Below are positions 15,895-23,387 of a stretch of DNA of 64,000 bases, piece by piece. Location of the stretch: assembly GCF_000024405.1 (NCBI RefSeq), contig NC_013517.1:744001-808000 (forward strand), in the 5' to 3' direction. Each line of letters opens with the position of its first letter. The stretch's first letter is position 1. The translations under genes were made by a program, and so were the position numbers. The stretch comes from Sebaldella termitidis ATCC 33386 (GTDB lineage: Bacteria; Fusobacteriota; Fusobacteriia; Fusobacteriales; Leptotrichiaceae). The notes beneath the pieces were generated by a model that was not told where the DNA came from, made no database searches, and saw only the letters and a program-made list of their open reading frames with translations.

Positions 15895-15993
15895 ATGCCG
15901 GAAGAACCCAGTAAGAATATAGAGCACAGGAGAATTACATATAATATAAGTATTTGCATGGAAAGTGGAAGGATTTCTTCCATCATATTGTAA
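15895..15993 (+). CDS. Putative 32-aa leader peptide between M-box and mgtA
   Basis: A strong AGGAGG (15881-15886) is placed ideally before ATG 15895. The ORF encodes MPEEPSKNIEHRRITYNI... and stops at TAA 15991-15993, so it lies wholly inside the mgtA leader, after the riboswitch terminator. It is not in frame with mgtA. Its start (Pro-Glu-Glu-Pro) recalls the acidic/proline-rich N-termini of enterobacterial MgtL (E. coli MEPDPTPLP...), which make translation sensitive to Mg2+ and proline and so control mgtA. No homology beyond this composition can be claimed. It could instead be a chance ORF, but the ribosome-binding site is among the best in the window. Confidence 0.55.
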   Translation: MPEEPSKNIEHRRITYNISICMESGRISSIIL

Positions 15994-16087
15994 TGAAATA
16001 AATTTTTGGAAAATTATTGTATGAAATTCTTCAAGGCTTTATATTTTTGAGACATAGATTAAAAATAATAGCTTTGGAGGTAGGACA

Positions 16088-18724
16088 ATGAAAAAAAGAG
16101 AAAATTTTCTGTCTTTTTCTGCTGCAGATCTGTTTAGATATGCAGAAATGGACATGAACGAGGTATATGAAGGATTAGAAAGCAGCAGCAGAGGTTTGAG
16201 CGAAGAGGAAGCTGAGGACAGACTTGAAATATTCGGTTTGAACGAAGTAAAGCATAATAAACAGGAAACATGGATAACACAGTTATCAAAAGCTTTTATA
16301 AATCCCTTTGTAGTTGTATTAATGCTACTTGCGGGAGTTTCTTTCATAACGGACGTATTTATGGAAACACAGGGTAAAAAAGACTGGACAACAGTTATAA
16401 TAATAGGTCTTATGGTAGGTATCAGCGGAATGCTGAGATTTGTTCAGGAAATGAGATCCGGGAAAGAGGCAGAGAAGCTGAAAGCGCTTGTTCATAATAC
16501 AAGTGATGTGCTGCGTAAGGATGGGAACAGACAGGAAATTCCGATGAAAAATGTGGTGCCGGGTGATATTGTAAGGCTTGCGGCAGGGGATATAATTCCC
16601 GGTGATTTGAGAATAATATATTCAAAGGATTTATTTTTAAGTCAGTCTATGCTTACAGGAGAAGCAGAGCCTGCTGAAAAATATAATGTTATAAAAAATC
16701 CGGATGAAAAGAAAACAGTCCTTGAGCTGGATAATATATGTTTTATGGGAACAAACGTAGTCAGCGGAAGCGGAATTGCAATAGTTGTCAATACAGGAAA
16801 CAGAACATATTTTGGTTCTATGGCAAAAAGTCTTGCGGAAAAAAGACCTGAGACTAGCTTTGACAAAGGCGTAAACAGTGTAAGCTGGCTTTTGATAAAA
16901 TTTATGCTTGTAATGATACCGCTGGTATTCTTAATAAACGGAATAATAAAAGGCGACTGGCTGAGTGCATTTTTATTTGCTGTTTCTATAGCCGTGGGAC
17001 TGACTCCCGAGATGCTTCCTATGATAGTTACCACTAACCTTGCCAAAGGCGCGGTTTTTATGTCAAAGCATAAAACAGTAGTAAAAAGTCTGAATTCGAT
17101 ACAGAATTTTGGTGCTATGGATGTACTTTGTACTGATAAGACAGGAACTCTGACACAGGATAAAATTGTACTTGAAAAGCATCTTGATGTACACGGTAAT
17201 GAAAATGACAATGTTCTAAAGCATGCTTATCTGAACAGCTACTACCAGACAGGACTCAAAAATCTTATGGATCTGGCAGTTATAGAATATGGAAATGAAA
17301 TAGGACTGGAAAAAATACAGGATAAATATGAAAAAGTAGATGAAATACCATTTGATTTTGCAAGAAGAAGAATGTCAGTGGTAATAAAGGATAAAAGCGG
17401 GAAAACGCAGATGGTAACAAAAGGTGCAATAGAAGAAATGCTTTCGATATGCAGTCATACTGTTTATAACGGCAGAGCAATAGAGCTTACTGATAACATA
17501 AAGGATGAAGTAAGAAAAAATGCAATAGAGCTGAATGAGGACGGTATGAGGGTAATAGGAGTGGCACAGAAAACGAATCCGAGAAGTGAAGGGCTGTTCA
17601 GTGTGGAAGATGAGAAAAATATGCTCCTGATGGGATACATAGGCTTTCTCGATCCTCCTAAAGACAGTGCGGCAAAAGCAATACAGGCGCTTCATGAGTA
17701 CGGTGTCAGCATAAAGGTGCTTACAGGTGATAATGAAATAGTAACAAAAAAAATATGTAAAGAAGTAGGAATAAAAGCAGAAAAAATAATTCTTGGGGTA
17801 GAGGTAGAAGAGCTTAGTGAGCTACAGCTGGAAAATATTGTGGAGGAAACTACAATATTTGCAAAATTATCTCCGCTTCAAAAATCAAGAGTGGTAAAGG
17901 CGCTTCAGAGAAGAGGGCATACAGTAGGATATATGGGTGACGGTATCAATGATGCACCGGCGCTGAAAGACGCAGATGTAGGAATATCTGTCGATACAGC
18001 CGTAGAAATAGCAAAAGAATCTGCTGATATTATTCTTCTGGAAAAAAGTCTTATGGTGCTTGAAGAAGGAGTAATAGAAGGAAGAAGAACTTTCGGAAAT
18101 ATAATAAAATATATAAAAATGACTGCGAGCTCAAATTTCGGTAACATGTTCAGTGTACTTGTGGCAAGTATATTTTTGCCTTTTCTGCCAATGCTTCCGA
18201 TACATATACTTATACAAAATCTTATTTATGATATTTCGCAGATTTCGATACCATGGGATACGATGGACGAAGATTATCTAAAGCAGCCTAGAAAATGGGA
18301 TGCATCTGGAATAAGCAGGTTTATGATTTTTATAGGACCGATAAGCTCAATATTTGATATAGTTACTTTTTTGGTGATGTGGTTTGTATTTAAATGCAGT
18401 GCAGGAACAGAAGCTGCACAGGCATTATTTCATTCAGGATGGTTTGTAGAGGGACTTTTGTCGCAAACATTGATTGTACATATGATACGTACAAAGAAGA
18501 TACCTTTTATTCAGGATTCGGCTTCATTCCCGGTAATGATGCTTACATTCCTTGCAATGATAGCCGGAATAGTAATACCATTTACATCATTTGGACGTTC
18601 GGTAGATCTTACTGCACTTCCTCCGCTTTACTTTGTATGGCTTGCGGGAATTCTGATATCATATTGTTTCCTTACGCAGGTAGTAAAAAAATGGTATATT
18701 AAAAAGTTTAATTCATGGCTGTAG
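16088..18724 (+). CDS. mgtA: Magnesium-transporting P-type ATPase
   Basis: MgtA imports Mg2+ across the inner membrane using ATP. The 878-aa length and motif set fit a P3B ATPase: N-terminal cation ATPase domain (about 15-85), TGEAEP in the actuator (about 190-195), the phosphorylation site D350-K-T-G-T, nucleotide-binding region, and MGDGINDAPALKDADVGI followed by AVEIAKESADIILLE. About ten membrane segments are spread from residue 70 onward. TTTGGAGG precedes ATG 16088. Expression should rise when Mg2+ is low through the M-box at 15666-15861 and perhaps the leader ORF at 15895. The gene ends before a hairpin and a terminator. Confidence 0.95.
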   Translation: MKKRENFLSFSAADLFRYAEMDMNEVYEGLESSSRGLSEEEAEDRLEIFGLNEVKHNKQETWITQLSKAFINPFVVVLMLLAGVSFITDVFMETQGKKDWTTVIIIGLMVGISGMLRFVQEMRSGKEAEKLKALVHNTSDVLRKDGNRQEIPMKNVVPGDIVRLAAGDIIPGDLRIIYSKDLFLSQSMLTGEAEPAEKYNVIKNPDEKKTVLELDNICFMGTNVVSGSGIAIVVNTGNRTYFGSMAKSLAEKRPETSFDKGVNSVSWLLIKFMLVMIPLVFLINGIIKGDWLSAFLFAVSIAVGLTPEMLPMIVTTNLAKGAVFMSKHKTVVKSLNSIQNFGAMDVLCTDKTGTLTQDKIVLEKHLDVHGNENDNVLKHAYLNSYYQTGLKNLMDLAVIEYGNEIGLEKIQDKYEKVDEIPFDFARRRMSVVIKDKSGKTQMVTKGAIEEMLSICSHTVYNGRAIELTDNIKDEVRKNAIELNEDGMRVIGVAQKTNPRSEGLFSVEDEKNMLLMGYIGFLDPPKDSAAKAIQALHEYGVSIKVLTGDNEIVTKKICKEVGIKAEKIILGVEVEELSELQLENIVEETTIFAKLSPLQKSRVVKALQRRGHTVGYMGDGINDAPALKDADVGISVDTAVEIAKESADIILLEKSLMVLEEGVIEGRRTFGNIIKYIKMTASSNFGNMFSVLVASIFLPFLPMLPIHILIQNLIYDISQISIPWDTMDEDYLKQPRKWDASGISRFMIFIGPISSIFDIVTFLVMWFVFKCSAGTEAAQALFHSGWFVEGLLSQTLIVHMIRTKKIPFIQDSASFPVMMLTFLAMIAGIVIPFTSFGRSVDLTALPPLYFVWLAGILISYCFLTQVVKKWYIKKFNSWL

Positions 18725-18739
18725 CTTGTCAATACAGTA

Positions 18740-18762
18740 CTTGTTTATGCAAAATAAACAAG
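18740..18762 (+). repeat. 9-bp perfect hairpin after mgtA
   Basis: CTTGTTTAT (18740-18748) pairs with ATAAACAAG (18754-18762), loop GCAAA. The flanks CTTGTC (18725-18730) and GACAAG (18762-18767) give an alternative pairing. It lies between the mgtA stop and its terminator and may be a 3' stability element or a protein site. Confidence 0.5.
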
Positions 18763-18792
18763 ACAAGGTATAGATATATTTATACATATATA

Positions 18793-18823
18793 TTACCCTG
18801 ATTTTTATCAGGGTAATTTTTTT
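18793..18823 (+). terminator. Rho-independent terminator of mgtA
   Basis: TTACCCTGA / TCAGGGTAA with a 6-nt loop and a T-run. Confidence 0.92.
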
Positions 18824-18846
18824 ATAAAATAAACTGTAAAGTAATA

Positions 18847-18874
18847 TTGCTTTTGCTAAAAAACAGGGTAAAAT
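18847..18874 (+). promoter_or_regulatory. Candidate promoter of the 155-aa protein gene
   Basis: TTGCTT (18847-18852), a 16-bp spacer ending AAAAAACAGGG, and TAAAAT (18869-18874). The spacer end resembles the AAAAACGAGG of the porin promoters. Confidence 0.5.
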
Positions 18875-18917
18875 TTATTATGGTATTTTATATAAAAGTG
18901 AAAAAACGGAGGGATTT

Positions 18918-19385
18918 ATGGCAAAAAAATTTTCTGATGAGGTATGTCTGGCTAATTATAAAAAAGTTCAGGAATTATTCAATAAGGTAATACCGGATCA
19001 CAGCCGTTTTTCTGTAGTATACGGCTGTGGAGTAGATGTAGGAATGACTAACTTTGTGGTTGTCCGTAAAACTACCTATACATATTCCAGTTATGCAGTA
19101 GGCTTTGACACAGGCGGGGAAGAGATAGTGATACTGCCGATAGATATTGATATGGAGTCATACGGATCACCTGTATATCTGAAAAAATCCGAAATTGACA
19201 AGGCGAAAATAAGCTGGCTGTCAAAAGAAATAACAATACGGGATAAAAGACTTCCTAAAAAATATATTCAGTTCAGTGTCCCTGAAATGATTAATCAGGA
19301 TCCTGACAATGTTGTTATTCCGGTAAAGCAAAATGAGGAAGCAAAAAGATTTGCGGAATTTTTTAAGAAAAGCTATTCAAAATAG
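18918..19385 (+). CDS. Hypothetical protein, 155 aa
   Basis: I do not recognise the family. It is a soluble alpha/beta protein without signal peptide or membrane segment. After an N-terminal helix (LANYKKVQELFNKVI) comes a strand-rich middle (VYGCGVDVGMTNFVVVRKTTYTYSSYAVGFDTGGEEIVILPID), and it ends with a Lys-rich helix (EEAKRFAEFFKKSYSK). A Gly-rich turn at about 38-46 is notable but matches no nucleotide-binding motif I know. ATG 18918 follows CGGAGGG. It is monocistronic, with its own promoter and terminator. Confidence 0.7.
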   Translation: MAKKFSDEVCLANYKKVQELFNKVIPDHSRFSVVYGCGVDVGMTNFVVVRKTTYTYSSYAVGFDTGGEEIVILPIDIDMESYGSPVYLKKSEIDKAKISWLSKEITIRDKRLPKKYIQFSVPEMINQDPDNVVIPVKQNEEAKRFAEFFKKSYSK

Positions 19386-19424
19386 AAGTACTAAAAACAA
19401 ATCTTTTGGGAAAAAGTTTTGTAA

Positions 19425-19456
19425 AATGGGCGTGTAAAAAATAAGGCTCATTTTTT
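19425..19456 (+). terminator. Rho-independent terminator
   Basis: AATGGGC (19425-19431) pairs with GGCTCATT (19445-19452 region, one G-U), followed by TTTTTT. It ends the 18918-19385 gene. Confidence 0.65.
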
Positions 19457-19584
19457 ATTAATATTATTTTGAAAGGCGTGGTTTTCAGCAGTTTACCGTA
19501 TAATACCAATTTGTATATGATTTTATCTGCTATTGCTAAGAATGTATAATCTGAGTAAAAATAATGTTTTTTTAAAATAAAGTG

Positions 19585-19613
19585 TTGATTTTATTGATAT
19601 AGAAATGTTATAT
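19585..19613 (+). promoter_or_regulatory. Promoter of the GNAT acetyltransferase gene
   Basis: TTGATT (19585-19590), a 17-bp spacer and TTATAT (19608-19613). The predicted start near 19620 rules out the upstream ATG at 19605 and supports ATG 19683. Confidence 0.6.
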
Positions 19614-19682
19614 TATGTTATAAGCAGATTTAATCTGTTTTTGCGGGAATATAACAAATTTTTTGGGAGGTTTTCTAGACAG

Positions 19683-20162
19683 ATGAAGGAACTTATAAAA
19701 ATACGTGAAGCACAGGAAAATGATACTGGGATCATTCTGGAGTTTATAAAGGAACTGGCAGTATATGAAAAATTACTGCATGAAGTAACTGCGGATGAAT
19801 CTTTACTGAAAAAAACACTGTTTGATACTGAGTATGCAAAAGTATTAATAGCTGAATATGACGGTGAACCTGCAGGGATGGCCTTATATTTTCACAGTTA
19901 CTCTACTTTTCTGGGGAAACCGGGAATATATCTTGAAGATCTTTATGTAAAAGAGAAATTCCGAGGTAAGGGTCTTGGTAAAGGGCTTCTAAAAAAGCTC
20001 GCGGAAATATGTGATGAAAATGATTTTGGAAGACTGGAATGGTCTGTTCTTGATTGGAATAAGCCCTCAATAGATTTTTATGAAAGTCTGGGAGCTGACA
20101 GTCAGGATGAATGGATAAAATACAGAGTAACCGGTGATACTTTAAAGAAACTTTCAGAATAA
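19683..20162 (+). CDS. GNAT acetyltransferase, diamine/spermidine N1-acetyltransferase-like
   Basis: This GNAT fold protein (159 aa from ATG 19683) transfers acetyl from acetyl-CoA to an amine. The acetyl-CoA loop is RGKGLGKGLLKKLAE. The segment LEDLYVKEKFRGKG...GRLEWSVLDWNKPSIDFYESLGA closely resembles eukaryotic-type SAT1/thialysine acetyltransferases. The ORF is open upstream to 19605, but that part overlaps the promoter's -10. GGGAGG lies 13 bases before ATG 19683. The ACT-domain gene follows 20 bp downstream and is probably co-transcribed. The polyamine substrate is inferred. Confidence 0.85.
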   Translation: MKELIKIREAQENDTGIILEFIKELAVYEKLLHEVTADESLLKKTLFDTEYAKVLIAEYDGEPAGMALYFHSYSTFLGKPGIYLEDLYVKEKFRGKGLGKGLLKKLAEICDENDFGRLEWSVLDWNKPSIDFYESLGADSQDEWIKYRVTGDTLKKLSE

Positions 20163-20182
20163 GAAAAATTAGAGGAGAGAGA

Positions 20183-20593
20183 ATGAAATTAAACATGAAG
20201 CTATTGCCGGGTGTTTACTCGGTTGTACAGGTAAAAGATATTTCCAAGATTAATTTTGAAAAATTCAAAGAATCATTTTTTAATCTCTGTATTACTGATG
20301 ATGAGGTATCGGTTCTTTTGAATGAAGAGTATTCAGAATTAATTGATGAAAAAATAAATGAGGAAAAAGGATTTAAATGTCTAAAAATAGAAGGAGTTCT
20401 GGATTTCGGCGAAATTGGAATAATTGCCAAGATAAGCGGAATTCTGGCTAAAGAAGAAATAAGTATTTTTGTAGTTTCTACTTATAATACAGACTATGTT
20501 TTGGTAAAAGAAAATAAAATAGCACATGCTATACATGTGCTGAAAGAGAATCAAATTAATATATCCGAAATATCTACTCAGGTATTGTGCTAG
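20183..20593 (+). CDS. ACT-domain protein, CASTOR-like
   Basis: This 136-aa protein ends in an ACT-type domain: GEIGIIAKISGILAKEEISIFVVSTYNTDYVLVKENKIAHAIHVL (about residues 72-118). ACT domains bind amino acids and regulate partner proteins; this version with YNTDYVLV is the standalone ACT_7/CASTOR type. No catalytic domain is attached. Its own ribosome-binding site is GAGGAGAGAG. Its 3' end overlaps the convergent cyclo-ligase gene by 20 bp. Ligand and partner unknown. Confidence 0.82.
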   Translation: MKLNMKLLPGVYSVVQVKDISKINFEKFKESFFNLCITDDEVSVLLNEEYSELIDEKINEEKGFKCLKIEGVLDFGEIGIIAKISGILAKEEISIFVVSTYNTDYVLVKENKIAHAIHVLKENQINISEISTQVLC

Positions 20594-21182
20594 GCAGATA
20601 ACATTCCAAAAAAGTTTTTGAATATTTTGGATGATCGCTTATTACCGTTCTTTTCTCGGTAACAATAAGGTCCATTTTTATATCATTCTTACTGGTAGGA
20701 ATATTATCGTATAGTTGAAAATCATAACATACACCAACTTTTAAAACAGATTTTTTAATAGAGGATAAAAAATTATCGTAAAATCCTTTGCCATAGCCTA
20801 TTCTGCTTAGATTCTGGTCAAATACCACGCCCGGAACAATAATAAGGTCTAAAGTTTCCGGATCGGCATAGTCAGTATCCGAAGATTCAAGAATACCGAA
20901 TTTATTTTTAACAAGTTTAGATGTATCCAAAGTATTTATTTTCATTGTTCCATCTTTAAATGTTTTTGGAATAAAAAAGTTTTTGTTTTTATACTGTTTT
21001 GTAACATTGGAAATGGTAACTTCATTTTTTATTTCCATAAATATTAAGATGTTTTTGTAGTAATCATTATTTAGAATGCAGAATAAGTTGTTAAGTATAA
21101 TCTGTGATTTATGATTGACAAAATTGGGGTGTAGACGATTTCGAATATTTAAATTGAAGTCTCTTATTTCGGTTTTAGCCAT
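20574..21182 (-). CDS. 5-formyltetrahydrofolate cyclo-ligase
   Basis: It converts 5-formyl-THF with ATP to 5,10-methenyl-THF, returning the folate to one-carbon metabolism. The 202-aa protein carries the family signature DLIIVPGVVFDQNLSRIGYGKGFYDNFL, with the ATP/Mg2+ loop GYGKGFYD, and an N-terminal basic region (LNIRNRLHP). The ATG (complement of 21180-21182) is preceded by GAGGTGAT. A TATAAT box lies about 30 bases farther upstream. It overlaps the ACT gene tail to tail by 20 bp. Confidence 0.9.
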   Translation of the reverse strand: MAKTEIRDFNLNIRNRLHPNFVNHKSQIILNNLFCILNNDYYKNILIFMEIKNEVTISNVTKQYKNKNFFIPKTFKDGTMKINTLDTSKLVKNKFGILESSDTDYADPETLDLIIVPGVVFDQNLSRIGYGKGFYDNFLSSIKKSVLKVGVCYDFQLYDNIPTSKNDIKMDLIVTEKRTVISDHPKYSKTFLECYLPSTIPE

Positions 21183-21296
21183 TTATTATCACCTCTTTTC
21201 ACATTATATCATATAAAATACATTAATAACATAGTCTTATTACAAAAAAATTGAGAATAATTAAAGGATAAATAAAAAATATATCAGGAGGAATTG

Positions 21297-22079
21297 ATGA
21301 GTAAATTCAAAAAAATTATTTATATTTTACTTATTATGGTCATATATCTGATATTGATATTTATTCAGGTAACACCTAAGATATCTTTTAAGGGCCGGGT
21401 AATGGGAATTCCGGTGAATGAGAGAGTTTATATCTATCCGGGCAAGAATATCAGTATTTCAAAAATAGATGACAGGTATACAGGGATAATAAGTCCCGGT
21501 GTTATCGAGCTGTCGCCGGGAACACATGAGATAAAAGCGGAGTATAAAAGAGATGGAATAGCAGGCGAGTATTATTTTGAGCCTTATAATTATCCGCCGG
21601 GAACCAAGGTTATAGTCACCGCCACAGAAAAAAAAGGTGCCAGAAACGGTCTGGAATTTGATCTGAAGCTGGGAGAGGAAAAAGCCGAAGGCGGTCTAAA
21701 TATTCTTGAATATATATTTTATACAATTTCTACTTTAATTGCTTCGGTGGCAGTATTTGTACTGACGAAGCAATTAAAGATAGTAAGAAAGTATGAAAGA
21801 AAAGCAAGAATAAATGAAGGAGCATTTTTAAAAACCGCGGAAGATCTTTATTTATATAAAATAAACGGGAAAAGAATAAATATCAAAAGTATGAAAGTAC
21901 CGGGGGGAAAGTATTTTTTTGATATTGTTTATAAAAAGAAAAATGAAAAAGGATTTTTTGCGGGAACTACCTCTATACAATTTGATAATGTGGAAATAGA
22001 GGTATTGGATAAAGATATTCTGGAAATAGGGTATCTCATAGAAAATAAAAAAATAAGATTAGATTTTAAACTGGTATAG
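21297..22079 (+). CDS. Hypothetical membrane protein, 260 aa
   Basis: No known family is recognised. There are two membrane segments, residues about 6-26 (KIIYILLIMVIYLILIFIQV) and 137-157 (LEYIFYTISTLIASVAVFVLT). Between them is a roughly 110-aa strand-rich domain (SPGVIELSPGTHEIKAEYKRDG..., a PEGA-like pattern), probably periplasmic. After the second span is a basic domain of about 100 aa (VRKYERKARINEGAFLKT...), also strand-rich. ATG 21297 follows AGGAGGAATTG; the TTG three bases earlier is less likely. The cysteine desulfurase gene is 58 bp downstream, with a TATTCTG/CAGAATA hairpin between. Confidence 0.7.
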   Translation: MSKFKKIIYILLIMVIYLILIFIQVTPKISFKGRVMGIPVNERVYIYPGKNISISKIDDRYTGIISPGVIELSPGTHEIKAEYKRDGIAGEYYFEPYNYPPGTKVIVTATEKKGARNGLEFDLKLGEEKAEGGLNILEYIFYTISTLIASVAVFVLTKQLKIVRKYERKARINEGAFLKTAEDLYLYKINGKRINIKSMKVPGGKYFFDIVYKKKNEKGFFAGTTSIQFDNVEIEVLDKDILEIGYLIENKKIRLDFKLV

Positions 22080-22137
22080 TATTCTGTCTGCTTTTCAGCT
22101 GATTGCAGAATAATACTGTACTGGATCAGGAGTAAAA

Positions 22138-23280
22138 ATGATATATTTAGATAATGCGGCAAGTACAAGAGTGAGAGAAGAAGTTTTGGAAACTGTAAAT
22201 GATATTTTGCTGAATGATTATGCTAATCCCGATGCTGCGCATGAATTCGGGCTACAGGCGGCCAAAAGAATAAAAAAATCCAGACAGATTATAGCAGACG
22301 CACTGAGTGTCAGCACAAAAGAGGTTTATTTTACTTCTGGAGGATCTGAGGGAAATAATATCATAATACAGGGAATAATAAACGGCAATCCAAGACAGGG
22401 GAAACATCTGATTACTACAAAAATAGAGCACCCGTCAATATTTGAGATATTTAAGGAATATGAAAGAAACGGATTTGAGGTGACATATCTGAATGTAGAC
22501 TCAGACGGCAGGATAAAACTTGATGAGCTTACAGACAGTATACGTGATGATACTGTTTTGATTTCTGTGATAGCTGTAAACAGTGAGACAGGTGTAATTC
22601 AGGACTTGGAAAAAATTGGAAATATAATAAAACAAAAAAATAAAAATGTGTACTTTCACTCTGATTTTGTTCAGGGACTGGGACACATAAAGATAAATCC
22701 TGCGAAATGCCGTCTGGATGCATTAACGGTGAGCAGTCATAAAGTATACGGACCTAAAGGTGCCGGAGCAATTTATCTTTCAGGAAATGTGAAAATAAAA
22801 CCGCTTATTTTCGGATCGAATCAGGAACAGGGAGTGGTGCAGAGAACCTTGAATTCATCCGGTATTATAGGTTTTGGAAAAGCAGTCCAGATTGCCTGTG
22901 AAAATTTTTCCAAAGATAATGCACAGATAAAAGAGGTAAAAGAATATCTTTTGCAAAAAATCCAAAATGAAATAAGTGATATAAGAGTAAATACCATTGA
23001 AGAAGATTCAGTTCCGCATATATTGAATATTTCATTCAGAGGGATACAGGGTGAGGTTCTGGTACATTTTCTCGGAATGAGTAAGATATATGTTTCGACG
23101 GGGTCGGCATGTTCATCAAGAAAGGGAAACAGCAGAATACTGGAAAGTATGGGACTGACTAAGGAAGAGGTCGCAGGGGGAATAAGGTTCAGTTTTTCTG
23201 TTTTTAATACAAAAGAAGAAATGGACGAAACTGTAAAAGTACTGAAAGAGGCTGTAGCAGCTATCAGAATGATGAAATAA
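22138..23280 (+). CDS. Cysteine desulfurase (IscS/NifS family)
   Basis: This PLP enzyme takes sulfur from cysteine for Fe-S clusters and tRNA thiolation. The 380-aa chain begins IYLDNAASTRVREEVLE and has the PLP lysine in SSHKVYGPKGAGAIYL and the mobile catalytic Cys in STGSACSSRKGNSRIL. The short active-site loop places it in the group I IscS/NifS type. No iscU or isc regulator is adjacent. It may supply sulfur to ThiI (54708) and MnmA (63250), which both lie in this window. CAGGAG precedes ATG 22138. Confidence 0.93.
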   Translation: MIYLDNAASTRVREEVLETVNDILLNDYANPDAAHEFGLQAAKRIKKSRQIIADALSVSTKEVYFTSGGSEGNNIIIQGIINGNPRQGKHLITTKIEHPSIFEIFKEYERNGFEVTYLNVDSDGRIKLDELTDSIRDDTVLISVIAVNSETGVIQDLEKIGNIIKQKNKNVYFHSDFVQGLGHIKINPAKCRLDALTVSSHKVYGPKGAGAIYLSGNVKIKPLIFGSNQEQGVVQRTLNSSGIIGFGKAVQIACENFSKDNAQIKEVKEYLLQKIQNEISDIRVNTIEEDSVPHILNISFRGIQGEVLVHFLGMSKIYVSTGSACSSRKGNSRILESMGLTKEEVAGGIRFSFSVFNTKEEMDETVKVLKEAVAAIRMMK

Positions 23281-23305
23281 AATTTAACTGAATATAATTA
23301 TAGAT

Positions 23306-23340
23306 AAGAGGCTTTTTGGCACAGCAGCCTCTTTTATATT
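23306..23340 (+). terminator. Rho-independent terminator of the desulfurase gene
   Basis: AAGAGGCT / AGCCTCTT with a 12-nt loop, then TTTTATATT. Confidence 0.85.
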
Positions 23341-23350
23341 ACACATAAAA

Positions 23351-23387
23351 ACTGCCTCAAAAATTATTTTGAGACAGTATTTTTTTC
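23351..23387. terminator. Bidirectional terminator overlapping the LacI-type gene stop codon
   Basis: ACTGCCTCAAAA pairs with TTTTGAGACAGT (one mismatch), with T-runs on both strands. The TAA of the repressor gene (complement of 23364-23366) lies in the loop, so the end of the coding sequence doubles as terminator. Confidence 0.75.

Noticed and set aside
16140-16160. ACGAGGTATA copy inside mgtA
   Set aside because: It lies within the coding sequence and lacks a -35; a chance match to the porin promoter element.
16642-17211. 189-codon reading frame on the minus strand inside mgtA
   Set aside because: Shadow of a conserved gene on the other strand, with no ribosome-binding site and no recognisable domain.
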